From Alphaproteobacteria bacterium UBA3768 (GTDB lineage: Bacteria > Pseudomonadota > Alphaproteobacteria > CAAHEQ01 > UBA3637), in the NCBI GenBank assembly GCA_002372315.1, contig DFFU01000017.1, positions 1-53,226 of the forward strand: DNA of 53,226 bases. The letters are read 5' to 3'. Every line of letters starts with the position of its first letter. Positions within the stretch are counted from its first letter, which is position 1. The notes below the pieces were generated by a model, which worked only from the letters and a program-made list of their open reading frames with translations, was not told the origin of the DNA and searched no databases. Made by a program: the position numbers and the translations under genes. Below are positions 17,438-25,316 of the stretch, in pieces.

Positions 17438-19138
17438 TTAATCCTCCGGGAACTTAAACTTTAAAAAGCGATCTAAGAATCTTTCTGTGGATTCAATAAT
17501 CATGATTTCAGGAACGGGATTCAATAAGTGCTTATCAAGGGATTTTACCACGTCAAAAATATCGAAATCTCCTCCGCCACCGACAAAAATATGTTTTAAT
17601 GTGGAAAAACTTTCGGTATATTTGTCAATATCTCTTTGGGAAAAAGAATCCCCCAAAACGAATGCAGTGTGTGTAGCCTTTGAATTTTTCCAAGTAGCTA
17701 TTGAAATATGCTCATGACTTTCTCTGCCTAATTTGACAGCATTGGGATGCTTGAGGGTAAGCAATTTATTGCGAATATGTTCGGATGGATAGGATGGTAA
17801 AAATTTAAAACCATTATAAATATCCAAATCAATTTCTGGTTGATCAAGACTGTCAGATTCTGTAATTGTAAAATCATCTAATTTTAAAATACGCAAATCA
17901 GGATAATCTTTTTTTATACTCTCCATCATTAATTTATAATTATAAAAGCTGCCAATGTGGTTCATATGTGTTCCTGTTTTATAAAAAACGGTTTCTGATT
18001 TTTTGATATCTTTATATTTATCTTTGAAATTAAAGACAGCGATATGAGGGTAATTTGTGTGTAAATAAGTTAATAGTTGTTCTAATCGAGAGATGGGCCC
18101 CAATTTTTTAATGTTTGTAGGATAGTATTCTGAGTAAAGGCTTTCCTTATCGTTGTTCAACAAAAAATATACATTTTTGACACCTTTACGTTTTGCCGAG
18201 GAGACAAAATTGGATATGTTGTTTCCAATGATTTTTAATTCTTTGTCAGAAAATAAATTATTATTTTGGAACATTTCAACAGCCGCATGGCCTTTGGTGT
18301 ACATCCATCCTTCTCTTCCAAGTAAGGAAATTCGACTGTAAGGCTTTAAGATAATATAAGAAACAATATGGTTATAAACATTGATGAAACTATCACGTCC
18401 ATTAAAGCGATCATTGAACCAGGTATCAAATTGAGGGCCAAATTTTTCGTTGAATTTGTTTTCTATAAAAAATTCAGGATATCTTGCTAATCTTCTATTT
18501 TCCTGGACAGAAATGTCAAATTTGGAAATTTTCCCCATAGGAATAAATAAAATAATTCCAAACAAAATGATAAAAAGAGAATCAATTTTATTATGCTTTT
18601 TTTTAAGGAATGATACTAAATAACACGATACCCCAAAACAAAGGATAAATAAAATTACCAAAATGTAATAATGAATAATTCGCCCCTTGACAATATTCAA
18701 ATCCTCTTGATACATAATAGATGGATTTGTTTTATTGGATTCAATGACTAAATTGCTTCCTTCAACTGTCATTTGATTAATGTCGTTATTTTTATTAAAT
18801 TTGTGGGGATCCAATTTTTTATGATTGACTTTTATGTCGGAGAGGATAACCTTACCTGGATTCTCACCTAATTCTAATTTGAATTTAATAATCTTTTTAC
18901 TTGGGATATATATTTGAACGTGTTTTTGATTCTTTAAAGCAGTTGTTTTTTCTGAATTATGTTTGCTAAAGACAGTTTCTTCACCACGGGTATAAAAAAC
19001 ATGATATTCTGTGTTTTTTGTTGCAGATTGGTTAAAAGAAACAATGGCCCCATTTTCAATGAAAGAATTATAGTTAATGGCAAGGCCCAAAAGTGTGAAG
19101 ATTAAAATCCAAATTTTTTTCATCTTAATTATTATCAT
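17438..19138 (-). CDS. AlgJ/AlgX/DltD-like SGNH protein, partner of the MBOAT protein
   Basis: 566 residues. An N-terminal helix (about 5-23), a periplasmic segment, a second helix pair (about 150-210), then a soluble SGNH domain. AlgJ-like landmarks are ENRRLARYPEF, FNDRFNGRDSF, GREGWMYTKG, the serine block LGDSFSQ (S498) and the block KTGTHMNHIG (H391). AlgJ and AlgX normally have D-x-H there; this protein has Gly389 in place of Asp, checked in the DNA as GGA. It probably transfers acetyl groups received from the MBOAT partner in the periplasm, but the missing Asp may impair or alter catalysis. An in-frame ATG at 19123 is an alternative start; neither has a strong binding site. Confidence 0.8.
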   Translation of the reverse strand: MIIIKMKKIWILIFTLLGLAINYNSFIENGAIVSFNQSATKNTEYHVFYTRGEETVFSKHNSEKTTALKNQKHVQIYIPSKKIIKFKLELGENPGKVILSDIKVNHKKLDPHKFNKNNDINQMTVEGSNLVIESNKTNPSIMYQEDLNIVKGRIIHYYILVILFILCFGVSCYLVSFLKKKHNKIDSLFIILFGIILFIPMGKISKFDISVQENRRLARYPEFFIENKFNEKFGPQFDTWFNDRFNGRDSFINVYNHIVSYIILKPYSRISLLGREGWMYTKGHAAVEMFQNNNLFSDKELKIIGNNISNFVSSAKRKGVKNVYFLLNNDKESLYSEYYPTNIKKLGPISRLEQLLTYLHTNYPHIAVFNFKDKYKDIKKSETVFYKTGTHMNHIGSFYNYKLMMESIKKDYPDLRILKLDDFTITESDSLDQPEIDLDIYNGFKFLPSYPSEHIRNKLLTLKHPNAVKLGRESHEHISIATWKNSKATHTAFVLGDSFSQRDIDKYTESFSTLKHIFVGGGGDFDIFDVVKSLDKHLLNPVPEIMIIESTERFLDRFLKFKFPED

Positions 19139-19194
19139 TAAAGTTGATACATAGTATAGTATATTTTATTCAAAAAATGATAGAAAGTCAATTA

Positions 19195-19224
19195 AAAAAC
19201 GCCCTATCTGAATAGGGCGTTTTA
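19195..19224 (-). terminator. Rho-independent terminator of pnp
   Basis: Hairpin with arms GCCCTAT (19201-19207) and ATAGGGC (19212-19218), extended by A/T pairs, and on the minus strand followed by a run of U. It lies 15 nt past the pnp stop. Confidence 0.9.
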
Positions 19225-19238
19225 GTAAGGGAAAAAGC

Positions 19239-21458
19239 CTATTGAACATTTGGTAAAATAGCTGCTAATTCTTCAGCAGATTGTTGCACTTCCTCAACTT
19301 TTTTTCCCTTATGTTCTTTATGCTCTTTTTTGGGTTTTTCTTCATGCGGCATTTCTTCGCCTGTTTCCTGGTTAATCCACTTCATGGATAAACGAATTTT
19401 GCCTTTTTCAAAACCCGTCATTTTAACTTTGACCTTGTCTCCTTCTTTCAGCACATCTGAAATTTTGCTGACACGCTCAGGGCGTACCTCGGAAATATGA
19501 ACCAAACCATCGCGATTGGGCATAAAGTTCACAAAAGCACCAAATTCCATTAATTTAACGACAGTTCCATCATAAATTTTTCCGATTTCAGGTTCTGCAA
19601 CAATGGATTTAATCCAATCCACGGCAGCTTTTCCTGCTTCGCCATCTACAGCTGCCACAGAAACCATACCATCATCAGTAATATCTACTTTGACGCCTGT
19701 TTTTTCGGTAATTTCACGAATGACCTTGCCTCCCGTTCCAATGACATCACGAATCTTTTCTTTATCAATTTGAAAAGATTGAATGCGTGGGGCATTGGGG
19801 CTGATATCTGAACGAGGTTCTGAAATGGATTCGGCCATTTTACCCAAAATATGCATACGACCTTCATGCGCTTGGTTTAAAGCAATCTTCATGATTTCAG
19901 GTGTGATAGAGGTAATTTTAATATCCATTTGCAAGGCGGTAACACCGTCTTTTGTGCCGGCCACTTTAAAGTCCATATCTCCTAAGTGATCTTCATCGCC
20001 CAAGATATCCGTTAAAACGGCAAATTTCTCACCTTCTTTGATGAGTCCCATAGCAATACCAGCCACAGGCTTTTTCATGGGCACACCCGCATCCATCAAA
20101 GACAATGTGGAACCACAAACGGTTGCCATAGAGGAAGAACCATTAGATTCCATAATATCCGATACCACGCGGATGGTATAGGGGAACTGTTCTTTGGTGG
20201 GCAACATGGGGTGAATGGCACGCCATGCCAATTTTCCATGTCCGATTTCACGACGACCAGGGGAACCTAAACGCCCCACTTCACCGACTGAAAATGGTGG
20301 AAAGTTATAATGCAACATAAAGGGTTCTGAATATTCGCCATCCAAAGAATCCACGATTTGTTCATCATCACCAGTACCCAAGGTGGTAACCACCATGGCC
20401 TGTGTTTCGCCACGTGTAAATAAGGCAGAACCATGTGCCTTAGGCAACAATCCCACTTCTGTTTCAATGGGACGTACTGTTTTGGTATCACGTCCATCAA
20501 TACGTGGGTTGCCGGCTAAAATGGAATCACGCACGGTGCGGGCTTCCAATTCATGGAAAACCTTTTCGTAAATGGCGAGTTCAGCTTCATGACCTTCACC
20601 TTCAAATAAAGCCTTGGCTTTTTCTTTCAGTTCGGCAATTTTATCTTGGCGTTCCAATTTATTGTGGATTTTATAAGCTGATTCAATATCAGCACCTAAT
20701 TTTTCTTTGATTTCAGAGCGAACTGTGGCGTATTCAGCGGGTTCTTCTTTAACTTCCCAAGGATCCTTCGCACATTCTTCAGCCAAAGAAATAATCATTT
20801 CAATAACCGGTTTCAATGAATCATGACCAAATTCAACCGCACCCAACATAGTTTCTTCGGAAAGTTCTTGAGCTTCAGATTCCACCATCAATACGCCTTC
20901 ACGTGTACCAGCGACGACTAAATCCAATTGGCTCTTTTTAACTTGATGAATATCAGGGTTCAATACATATTCACCATCAATATAGCCAATTCTGGCACCA
21001 GCGATGGGACCCAAGAAAGGAAGTCCTGAAATGGTCAATGCTGCACTGGCTGCAATCATGGCCACAATATCAGCCTGTGTTTTTTTATCATAAGAAATTA
21101 AAGTACAAACGACCTGTGTTTCATTGTTAAAGCCCTTAACAAACAAAGGACGAATGGGTCTATCAATTAAACGAGAGGTCAGAACTTCATGCTCGGATGG
21201 TTTGCCTTCGCGTTTGAAAAATCCGCCAGGAATTTGACCAGCAGAATATGTTTTTTCCTGATAATTTACAGTCAGTGGAATAAAATCTTCAAAGGTTTCA
21301 GGAGCCTTTTTACTGGCGCAAACAGTGGCGATGACTTCTGTATCACCATAGCGTGCAATGACCGCACCATCAGCTTGACGGGCAATTTTTCCTGTTTCAA
21401 TGGATAACGTTTTACCTCCCCAGGTAATTTCTTTTTTATAGGTTGTAAATAAACTCAT
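19239..21458 (-). CDS. pnp: Polyribonucleotide nucleotidyltransferase (PNPase)
   Basis: 739 residues. PNPase degrades RNA 3' to 5' with phosphate and works in the degradosome. Visible order: first RNase PH domain with GQIPGGFFKREGKPSEHE, helical linker, second RNase PH domain with RREIGHGKLAWRAI and KVAGTKDGVTALQMDIKI (quoted in part), a KH domain with IRDVIGTGGKVIREI, then an S1 domain with EFGAFVNFMPNRDGLVHISE. The C-terminus is charged, Lys/Glu-rich. AAAGGAA precedes the ATG. It follows rpsO, as in many proteobacteria, with a hairpin between them that may be a processing or regulatory site. Confidence 0.97.
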   Translation of the reverse strand: MSLFTTYKKEITWGGKTLSIETGKIARQADGAVIARYGDTEVIATVCASKKAPETFEDFIPLTVNYQEKTYSAGQIPGGFFKREGKPSEHEVLTSRLIDRPIRPLFVKGFNNETQVVCTLISYDKKTQADIVAMIAASAALTISGLPFLGPIAGARIGYIDGEYVLNPDIHQVKKSQLDLVVAGTREGVLMVESEAQELSEETMLGAVEFGHDSLKPVIEMIISLAEECAKDPWEVKEEPAEYATVRSEIKEKLGADIESAYKIHNKLERQDKIAELKEKAKALFEGEGHEAELAIYEKVFHELEARTVRDSILAGNPRIDGRDTKTVRPIETEVGLLPKAHGSALFTRGETQAMVVTTLGTGDDEQIVDSLDGEYSEPFMLHYNFPPFSVGEVGRLGSPGRREIGHGKLAWRAIHPMLPTKEQFPYTIRVVSDIMESNGSSSMATVCGSTLSLMDAGVPMKKPVAGIAMGLIKEGEKFAVLTDILGDEDHLGDMDFKVAGTKDGVTALQMDIKITSITPEIMKIALNQAHEGRMHILGKMAESISEPRSDISPNAPRIQSFQIDKEKIRDVIGTGGKVIREITEKTGVKVDITDDGMVSVAAVDGEAGKAAVDWIKSIVAEPEIGKIYDGTVVKLMEFGAFVNFMPNRDGLVHISEVRPERVSKISDVLKEGDKVKVKMTGFEKGKIRLSMKWINQETGEEMPHEEKPKKEHKEHKGKKVEEVQQSAEELAAILPNVQ

Positions 21459-21490
21459 AATTTTTTCCTTTCATCTTCATACATCTATAA

Positions 21491-21516
21491 GGGAGGGCAT
21501 CCCTTGATGCCCCCCT
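21491..21516 (-). promoter_or_regulatory. rpsO-pnp intergenic hairpin
   Basis: Arms GGGCATC (21495-21501) and GATGCCC (21506-21512), with CCTT loop, extended by GGG/CCC after one mismatch. No U-run follows in the transcribed direction, so it is unlikely to be a simple terminator. In enterobacteria this junction carries an RNase III site controlling pnp; a similar role here is inferred by position. Confidence 0.55.
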
Positions 21517-21524
21517 AGGTGAAA

Positions 21525-21794
21525 CTATTTACGCAGTTTCAAGCGCTTGACCAAGGCATCATAACGAGCCTGATCATTGTTCTTCAAATAAGACAACAAC
21601 CGACGACGATTAGCCACGCGAGCATTTAAACCTCTGGTCGAATGGATATCGTTGGGATGCTTTTTTAAATGTTCGGACAAAGCCGAAATTTCAGCACTTA
21701 AAACAGCCACTTGAACTTCGGGTGAACCTGTATCACCGTCTTTAATGGCATATTCTTTAACGAGTTGTTGTTTTTTTTCTTTTGTAAGCGACAT
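21525..21794 (-). CDS. rpsO: 30S ribosomal protein S15
   Basis: 89 residues, the standard S15 length. S15 binds the central domain of 16S rRNA early in assembly. Typical blocks are KDGDTGSPEVQVAVLSAEI, LSEHLKKHPNDIHSTRGL and RRRLLSYLKNND. The frame stays open upstream to 21977, but ATG 21794 is the start because AAAGGAA lies at usual spacing and it matches the family N-terminus (MSLTKEKKQQLV). pnp follows on the same strand. Confidence 0.97.
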   Translation of the reverse strand: MSLTKEKKQQLVKEYAIKDGDTGSPEVQVAVLSAEISALSEHLKKHPNDIHSTRGLNARVANRRRLLSYLKNNDQARYDALVKRLKLRK

Positions 21795-21940
21795 CTTAAT
21801 TTTCCTTTCATTTGTTACTTTGATTGCCTTTCTCCCATAAAACGGGCACAAACCGAGATATCGTTCAGTTAGGTCAGTTTTACGTTCACCGAAAAACAAT
21901 GGACATATTATATCAGAAATGAAAGTAAAATGCAAGTAAA

Positions 21941-21969
21941 TTGACATTTTAAGCGTTTTGTGATACAAT
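21941..21969 (+). promoter_or_regulatory. Promoter for the hypothetical gene at 21993
   Basis: TTGACA (21941-21946), 17-nt spacer, TACAAT (21964-21969). It lies in the divergent region with rpsO and points to the plus-strand gene. Confidence 0.55.
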
Positions 21970-21992
21970 ACCCCCACAAGAAAGGAATGAAT

Positions 21993-22760
21993 ATGGTAGA
22001 AAATTTAAACGAAATCCCCCATTGGATTTGTCAACGTAAAGCATTGCGTCGAACAGAAGCATGGCAGCGTAATTATGCACTTCCTGAATCGGCTGAGGGA
22101 TATGAGGCTTTCTTGGGAATTAAAAGTTATCAAACAACGCCTCGTTTTGAATATCCTAATGAGATGGAGCCAAGCCATTTTTTAAGAGAATTGGTTTACC
22201 TGCCAACCCCTGGTCCTATTAAGGAATATGATGAGCAACACCGCCTGACAGATATTGCAACATTGGCACGTATCAATGGGTGTTTAAGCTATGTTGGAAC
22301 AAGAGTACATTATATCCATAATCCAGAATCTGAGATTTCAAAAGTAGTGCTAAACTATACACCACAAGGTAATTTAAAAAGTGAGGTTCTCTATAATAAA
22401 AAAGATCAGATTCGTCGTGAAAGACAGTGGGATAAAAATGGAACTTTGGTGAATGAAAAAACATATATTGATGGCAAATTATTTGAACATCGTTTTTTAT
22501 CCCCACAGGGAGAAGTATATACACTTCATTTATTAGGTAGGAATTCAAAAGAAGAAAAGGCACTGATACGCGATAATATTGCGTCCAAGAAAGTAGATTG
22601 GAATGAACGTAGAACTGTGTTATCTGAAATTCAAGAACTGCGGCATCTTGGACATAATTCAAGTGCTCAATCACTTCGTAAATCGTTTCATAAAAAACAC
22701 AAACTCCAAAGACCCTTTTTAAGTCGTTTACTTAAAAAACGTGAACGTGTTATTGATTGA
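21993..22760 (+). CDS. Hypothetical protein with MORN-like repeat
   Basis: 255 residues from the chosen start, no signal peptide or helix pair. The middle (about 120-175) reads LNYTPQGNLKSEVLYNK, then QWDKNGTLVNEKTYIDGKLFEHRF, quoted here in pieces; such Y-x2-G-x-L patterns resemble MORN or toxin-antidote repeats. The C-terminus is strongly basic (KKHKLQRPFLSRLLKKRER). I start at ATG 21993 because AAAGGA lies 6 nt upstream; an ATG at 21987 is also in frame. A good promoter precedes it and a terminator follows, so it is its own transcription unit. I do not recognise its function. Confidence 0.65.
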   Translation: MVENLNEIPHWICQRKALRRTEAWQRNYALPESAEGYEAFLGIKSYQTTPRFEYPNEMEPSHFLRELVYLPTPGPIKEYDEQHRLTDIATLARINGCLSYVGTRVHYIHNPESEISKVVLNYTPQGNLKSEVLYNKKDQIRRERQWDKNGTLVNEKTYIDGKLFEHRFLSPQGEVYTLHLLGRNSKEEKALIRDNIASKKVDWNERRTVLSEIQELRHLGHNSSAQSLRKSFHKKHKLQRPFLSRLLKKRERVID

Positions 22761-22784
22761 TTATATAGGTGTCCACATCAGTCA

Positions 22785-22814
22785 AAAAATCCCCGTCTAT
22801 TGGCGGGGATTTTT
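22785..22814. terminator. Bidirectional terminator between 22760 and leuS
   Basis: Symmetric hairpin with AAAAATCCCC and GGGGATTTTT arms and a GTCTATTGGC loop. It gives a U-run in both directions and serves the hypothetical gene on the plus strand and leuS on the minus strand. Confidence 0.9.
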
Positions 22815-22820
22815 GTTACT

Positions 22821-25244
22821 TTATTTAATCACCAAGTTCACCAATTTGTTCGGCACATAGATTTCTTTAATAACTTCTTTATCAGCTAAGAAATCTTTGA
22901 TTTGGTCTTTGGCCATTTGGATAAGGGTATCTTTATCGGTGGATTTTGCGACCTCAAAGGTACCACGCAACTTGCCATTGGTTTGAATAACAATTTTCAT
23001 GGTATCTTGCACCAAAGCGGCTTCATTGACTTTTGGCCATTCTTGATTGAAGATGGAATAAGGTTGTCCCAATTTTTCCCATAATTCTTCACTCAAATGC
23101 GGGGCAAATGGGCTGAGTAATAACACATATGTTTTGACACAATCTAGCAAAAATGCTTTATTTATATTTCCTGTCATATAATCATTTAAAGCATTTAAGT
23201 ATTCCATCATACGTGCCAAAGACGTATTGAATTGGAACAAATCCATATCACGAGTCATGGATTGAATCGTGGTGTTGCGCACAAAATCCAATTTTTTTTC
23301 GGTGGTCCCAATTTCTGTTGAACCATCGGGTAAAGCCAAAGTTTTTTCCACCAAAGCTTCCACGCGTTTGACAAAACGAGCCATGGATTCTACACCGTTT
23401 TCGTTCCAAGGACCACCATCTGTATAGGCAAAAGCAAATTCCAAGAACATACGGAATACATCGGATCCGTATTTGGAAATGCTGTCATCTGGATTAATGG
23501 TATTGCCTTTGGATTTACTCATTTTTTGACCATCAGGCCCCAAAATCATCCCTTGGTGAACCAGCGATAAGAAAGGCTCATCAAAGTCTAAATATCCCAT
23601 ATCACGTAAGGCTTTTGTGAAAAAACGTGCATAAAGCAAATGCATGGTGGCGTGTTCTTGACCACCTACGTACTTATCCACAGGTAACATTTTGTTAATT
23701 TTGTCTTTATTAAAAGCTTCTTTATCATTTTTGTTATCCGGATAACGCAAGAAATACCAGCTGGAATCCACAAATGTATCCATGGTATCTGGATCGCGCA
23801 TCGCATCAGCACCACATTTTGGGCATTTGGTATGCATGAATTCAGGGCAACGTTTTAAGGGTGATTCACCATCAGGACGGAATTCCACATTTTCGGGTAA
23901 GCGCACAGGTAAATCAGATTCAGGTACGGCTACTGCGCCACAATGCGGACAATGAATAACGGGAATCGGTGCGCCCCAATAACGTTGGCGTGAAATTAAC
24001 CAATCGCGCAAACGGAACATAGTGGTAAGTTTGCCTTTACCTTCTTTTTCCAATTTATTCACAATTGCAGGAATAGCTTCTTCTGTGGTCATGCCGGAAA
24101 ATTCAGCCGAATTTATCAATTTTCCATGTTCACAGAAAGGTAAGGGTTGTTCTTTCCCATCCTTATCCACAATAACGCGTGTAATGGGCAAATTGTATTT
24201 CGTGGCAAAGTCATAGTCGCGTTCGTCATGCGCTGGCACGGCCATTACAAAACCAGTACCATAAGTGGCAATCACATAATCTGCGACCCAAACAGGTACT
24301 TTGCGTCCGTCCACAGGGTTGGTTGCATAAGAGCCTGTAAAGACACCCGTACGCTCACGTGAATCGGACATACGATCAATTTCTTTCAATTTGGCGGCAT
24401 CTGAAACATACTTTTCAACGGCTTGCTTTTGTTCGGGTTTAGTGAGTTCTGGTACAGCTGGATGTTCAGGTGCAATGACAACATAGCTTAAACCATACAA
24501 AGTATCAGCACGCGTAGTAAAGGCTTCCAATTTCATACCATTATCAATATCAAAGGTAATCAAAGAACCATGGGATTTTCCAATCCAATTCTTTTGAATT
24601 TTTTTGGTTTTTTCGGGCCAATCTAATCCATCAATGTCCTTTAAAAGTTCATCGGCATAATCGGTAATTTTAAAAAACCATTGCTTCATTTTCTTTTGAA
24701 CAACGGGTGTTTTACAACGTTCACAGCAACCGTCTTTAACCTGTTCATTGGCCAAAACTGTTTGACAGCTGGGACACCAGTTGACAGGTGCTTCTTTTTG
24801 ATAGGCTAATCCCCGTTCAAACAATTTTGTGAAAATCCATTGTGTCCATTTATAATAATCTTCATCACAAGTATTTAAAGTATAGTTCCAGTCAAACGTT
24901 GCACCCATGCACTTTAGTTGCTCGGTCATCTTGGCAATACTTTTTAGTGTGGTTTCTTTTGGAGGGGTTCCCGTTTTAATCGCATAGTTTTCGGCTGGCA
25001 ACCCGAAAGCATCAAAGCCCATCGGATGAAAAACATTATATCCTTGCATGCGTTTGAAACGTGCCCAAGAATCTACCACACCATAATTATACCAGTGACC
25101 ACAATGCAAATTGGCCGAAGATGGATACGAAAACATCTCCAAGCAGTAAAGTTTTTTCTTATCAGAATTTTCGTCGAATTTATATAATTCTGTTTCGGCC
25201 CATTTTTTTTGCCATTTTTTATCAATTTCTGATGAATACACCAT
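22821..25244 (-). CDS. leuS: Leucyl-tRNA synthetase
   Basis: 807 residues. It charges tRNA-Leu with leucine. The class I HIGH-type motif reads HCGH at about residue 47-50 (SSANLHCGHWYNY), and the KMSKS motif is intact in DGQKMSKSKGNTINPDD. A zinc-binding insertion has CPSC and CERC pairs, and the CP1 editing domain is present (AFTTRADTLYGLSYVVI, TYGTGFVMAVPAHDERD). The C-terminal anticodon-binding and leucine-specific regions follow. AAAGGT precedes the ATG. Single gene between a terminator and pepN. Confidence 0.97.
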   Translation of the reverse strand: MVYSSEIDKKWQKKWAETELYKFDENSDKKKLYCLEMFSYPSSANLHCGHWYNYGVVDSWARFKRMQGYNVFHPMGFDAFGLPAENYAIKTGTPPKETTLKSIAKMTEQLKCMGATFDWNYTLNTCDEDYYKWTQWIFTKLFERGLAYQKEAPVNWCPSCQTVLANEQVKDGCCERCKTPVVQKKMKQWFFKITDYADELLKDIDGLDWPEKTKKIQKNWIGKSHGSLITFDIDNGMKLEAFTTRADTLYGLSYVVIAPEHPAVPELTKPEQKQAVEKYVSDAAKLKEIDRMSDSRERTGVFTGSYATNPVDGRKVPVWVADYVIATYGTGFVMAVPAHDERDYDFATKYNLPITRVIVDKDGKEQPLPFCEHGKLINSAEFSGMTTEEAIPAIVNKLEKEGKGKLTTMFRLRDWLISRQRYWGAPIPVIHCPHCGAVAVPESDLPVRLPENVEFRPDGESPLKRCPEFMHTKCPKCGADAMRDPDTMDTFVDSSWYFLRYPDNKNDKEAFNKDKINKMLPVDKYVGGQEHATMHLLYARFFTKALRDMGYLDFDEPFLSLVHQGMILGPDGQKMSKSKGNTINPDDSISKYGSDVFRMFLEFAFAYTDGGPWNENGVESMARFVKRVEALVEKTLALPDGSTEIGTTEKKLDFVRNTTIQSMTRDMDLFQFNTSLARMMEYLNALNDYMTGNINKAFLLDCVKTYVLLLSPFAPHLSEELWEKLGQPYSIFNQEWPKVNEAALVQDTMKIVIQTNGKLRGTFEVAKSTDKDTLIQMAKDQIKDFLADKEVIKEIYVPNKLVNLVIK

Positions 25245-25316
25245 TTTATTTACCTTTCATAATAAAAATTATTTTTCGGGTATTATAGCGGATTTTATGA
25301 AAAAAATCCAGTCTTT

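Noticed and set aside
22273..22674. 133-codon minus-strand frame opposite the hypothetical gene at 21993
   Set aside because: No start site; the plus-strand gene has promoter, ribosome site and terminator.
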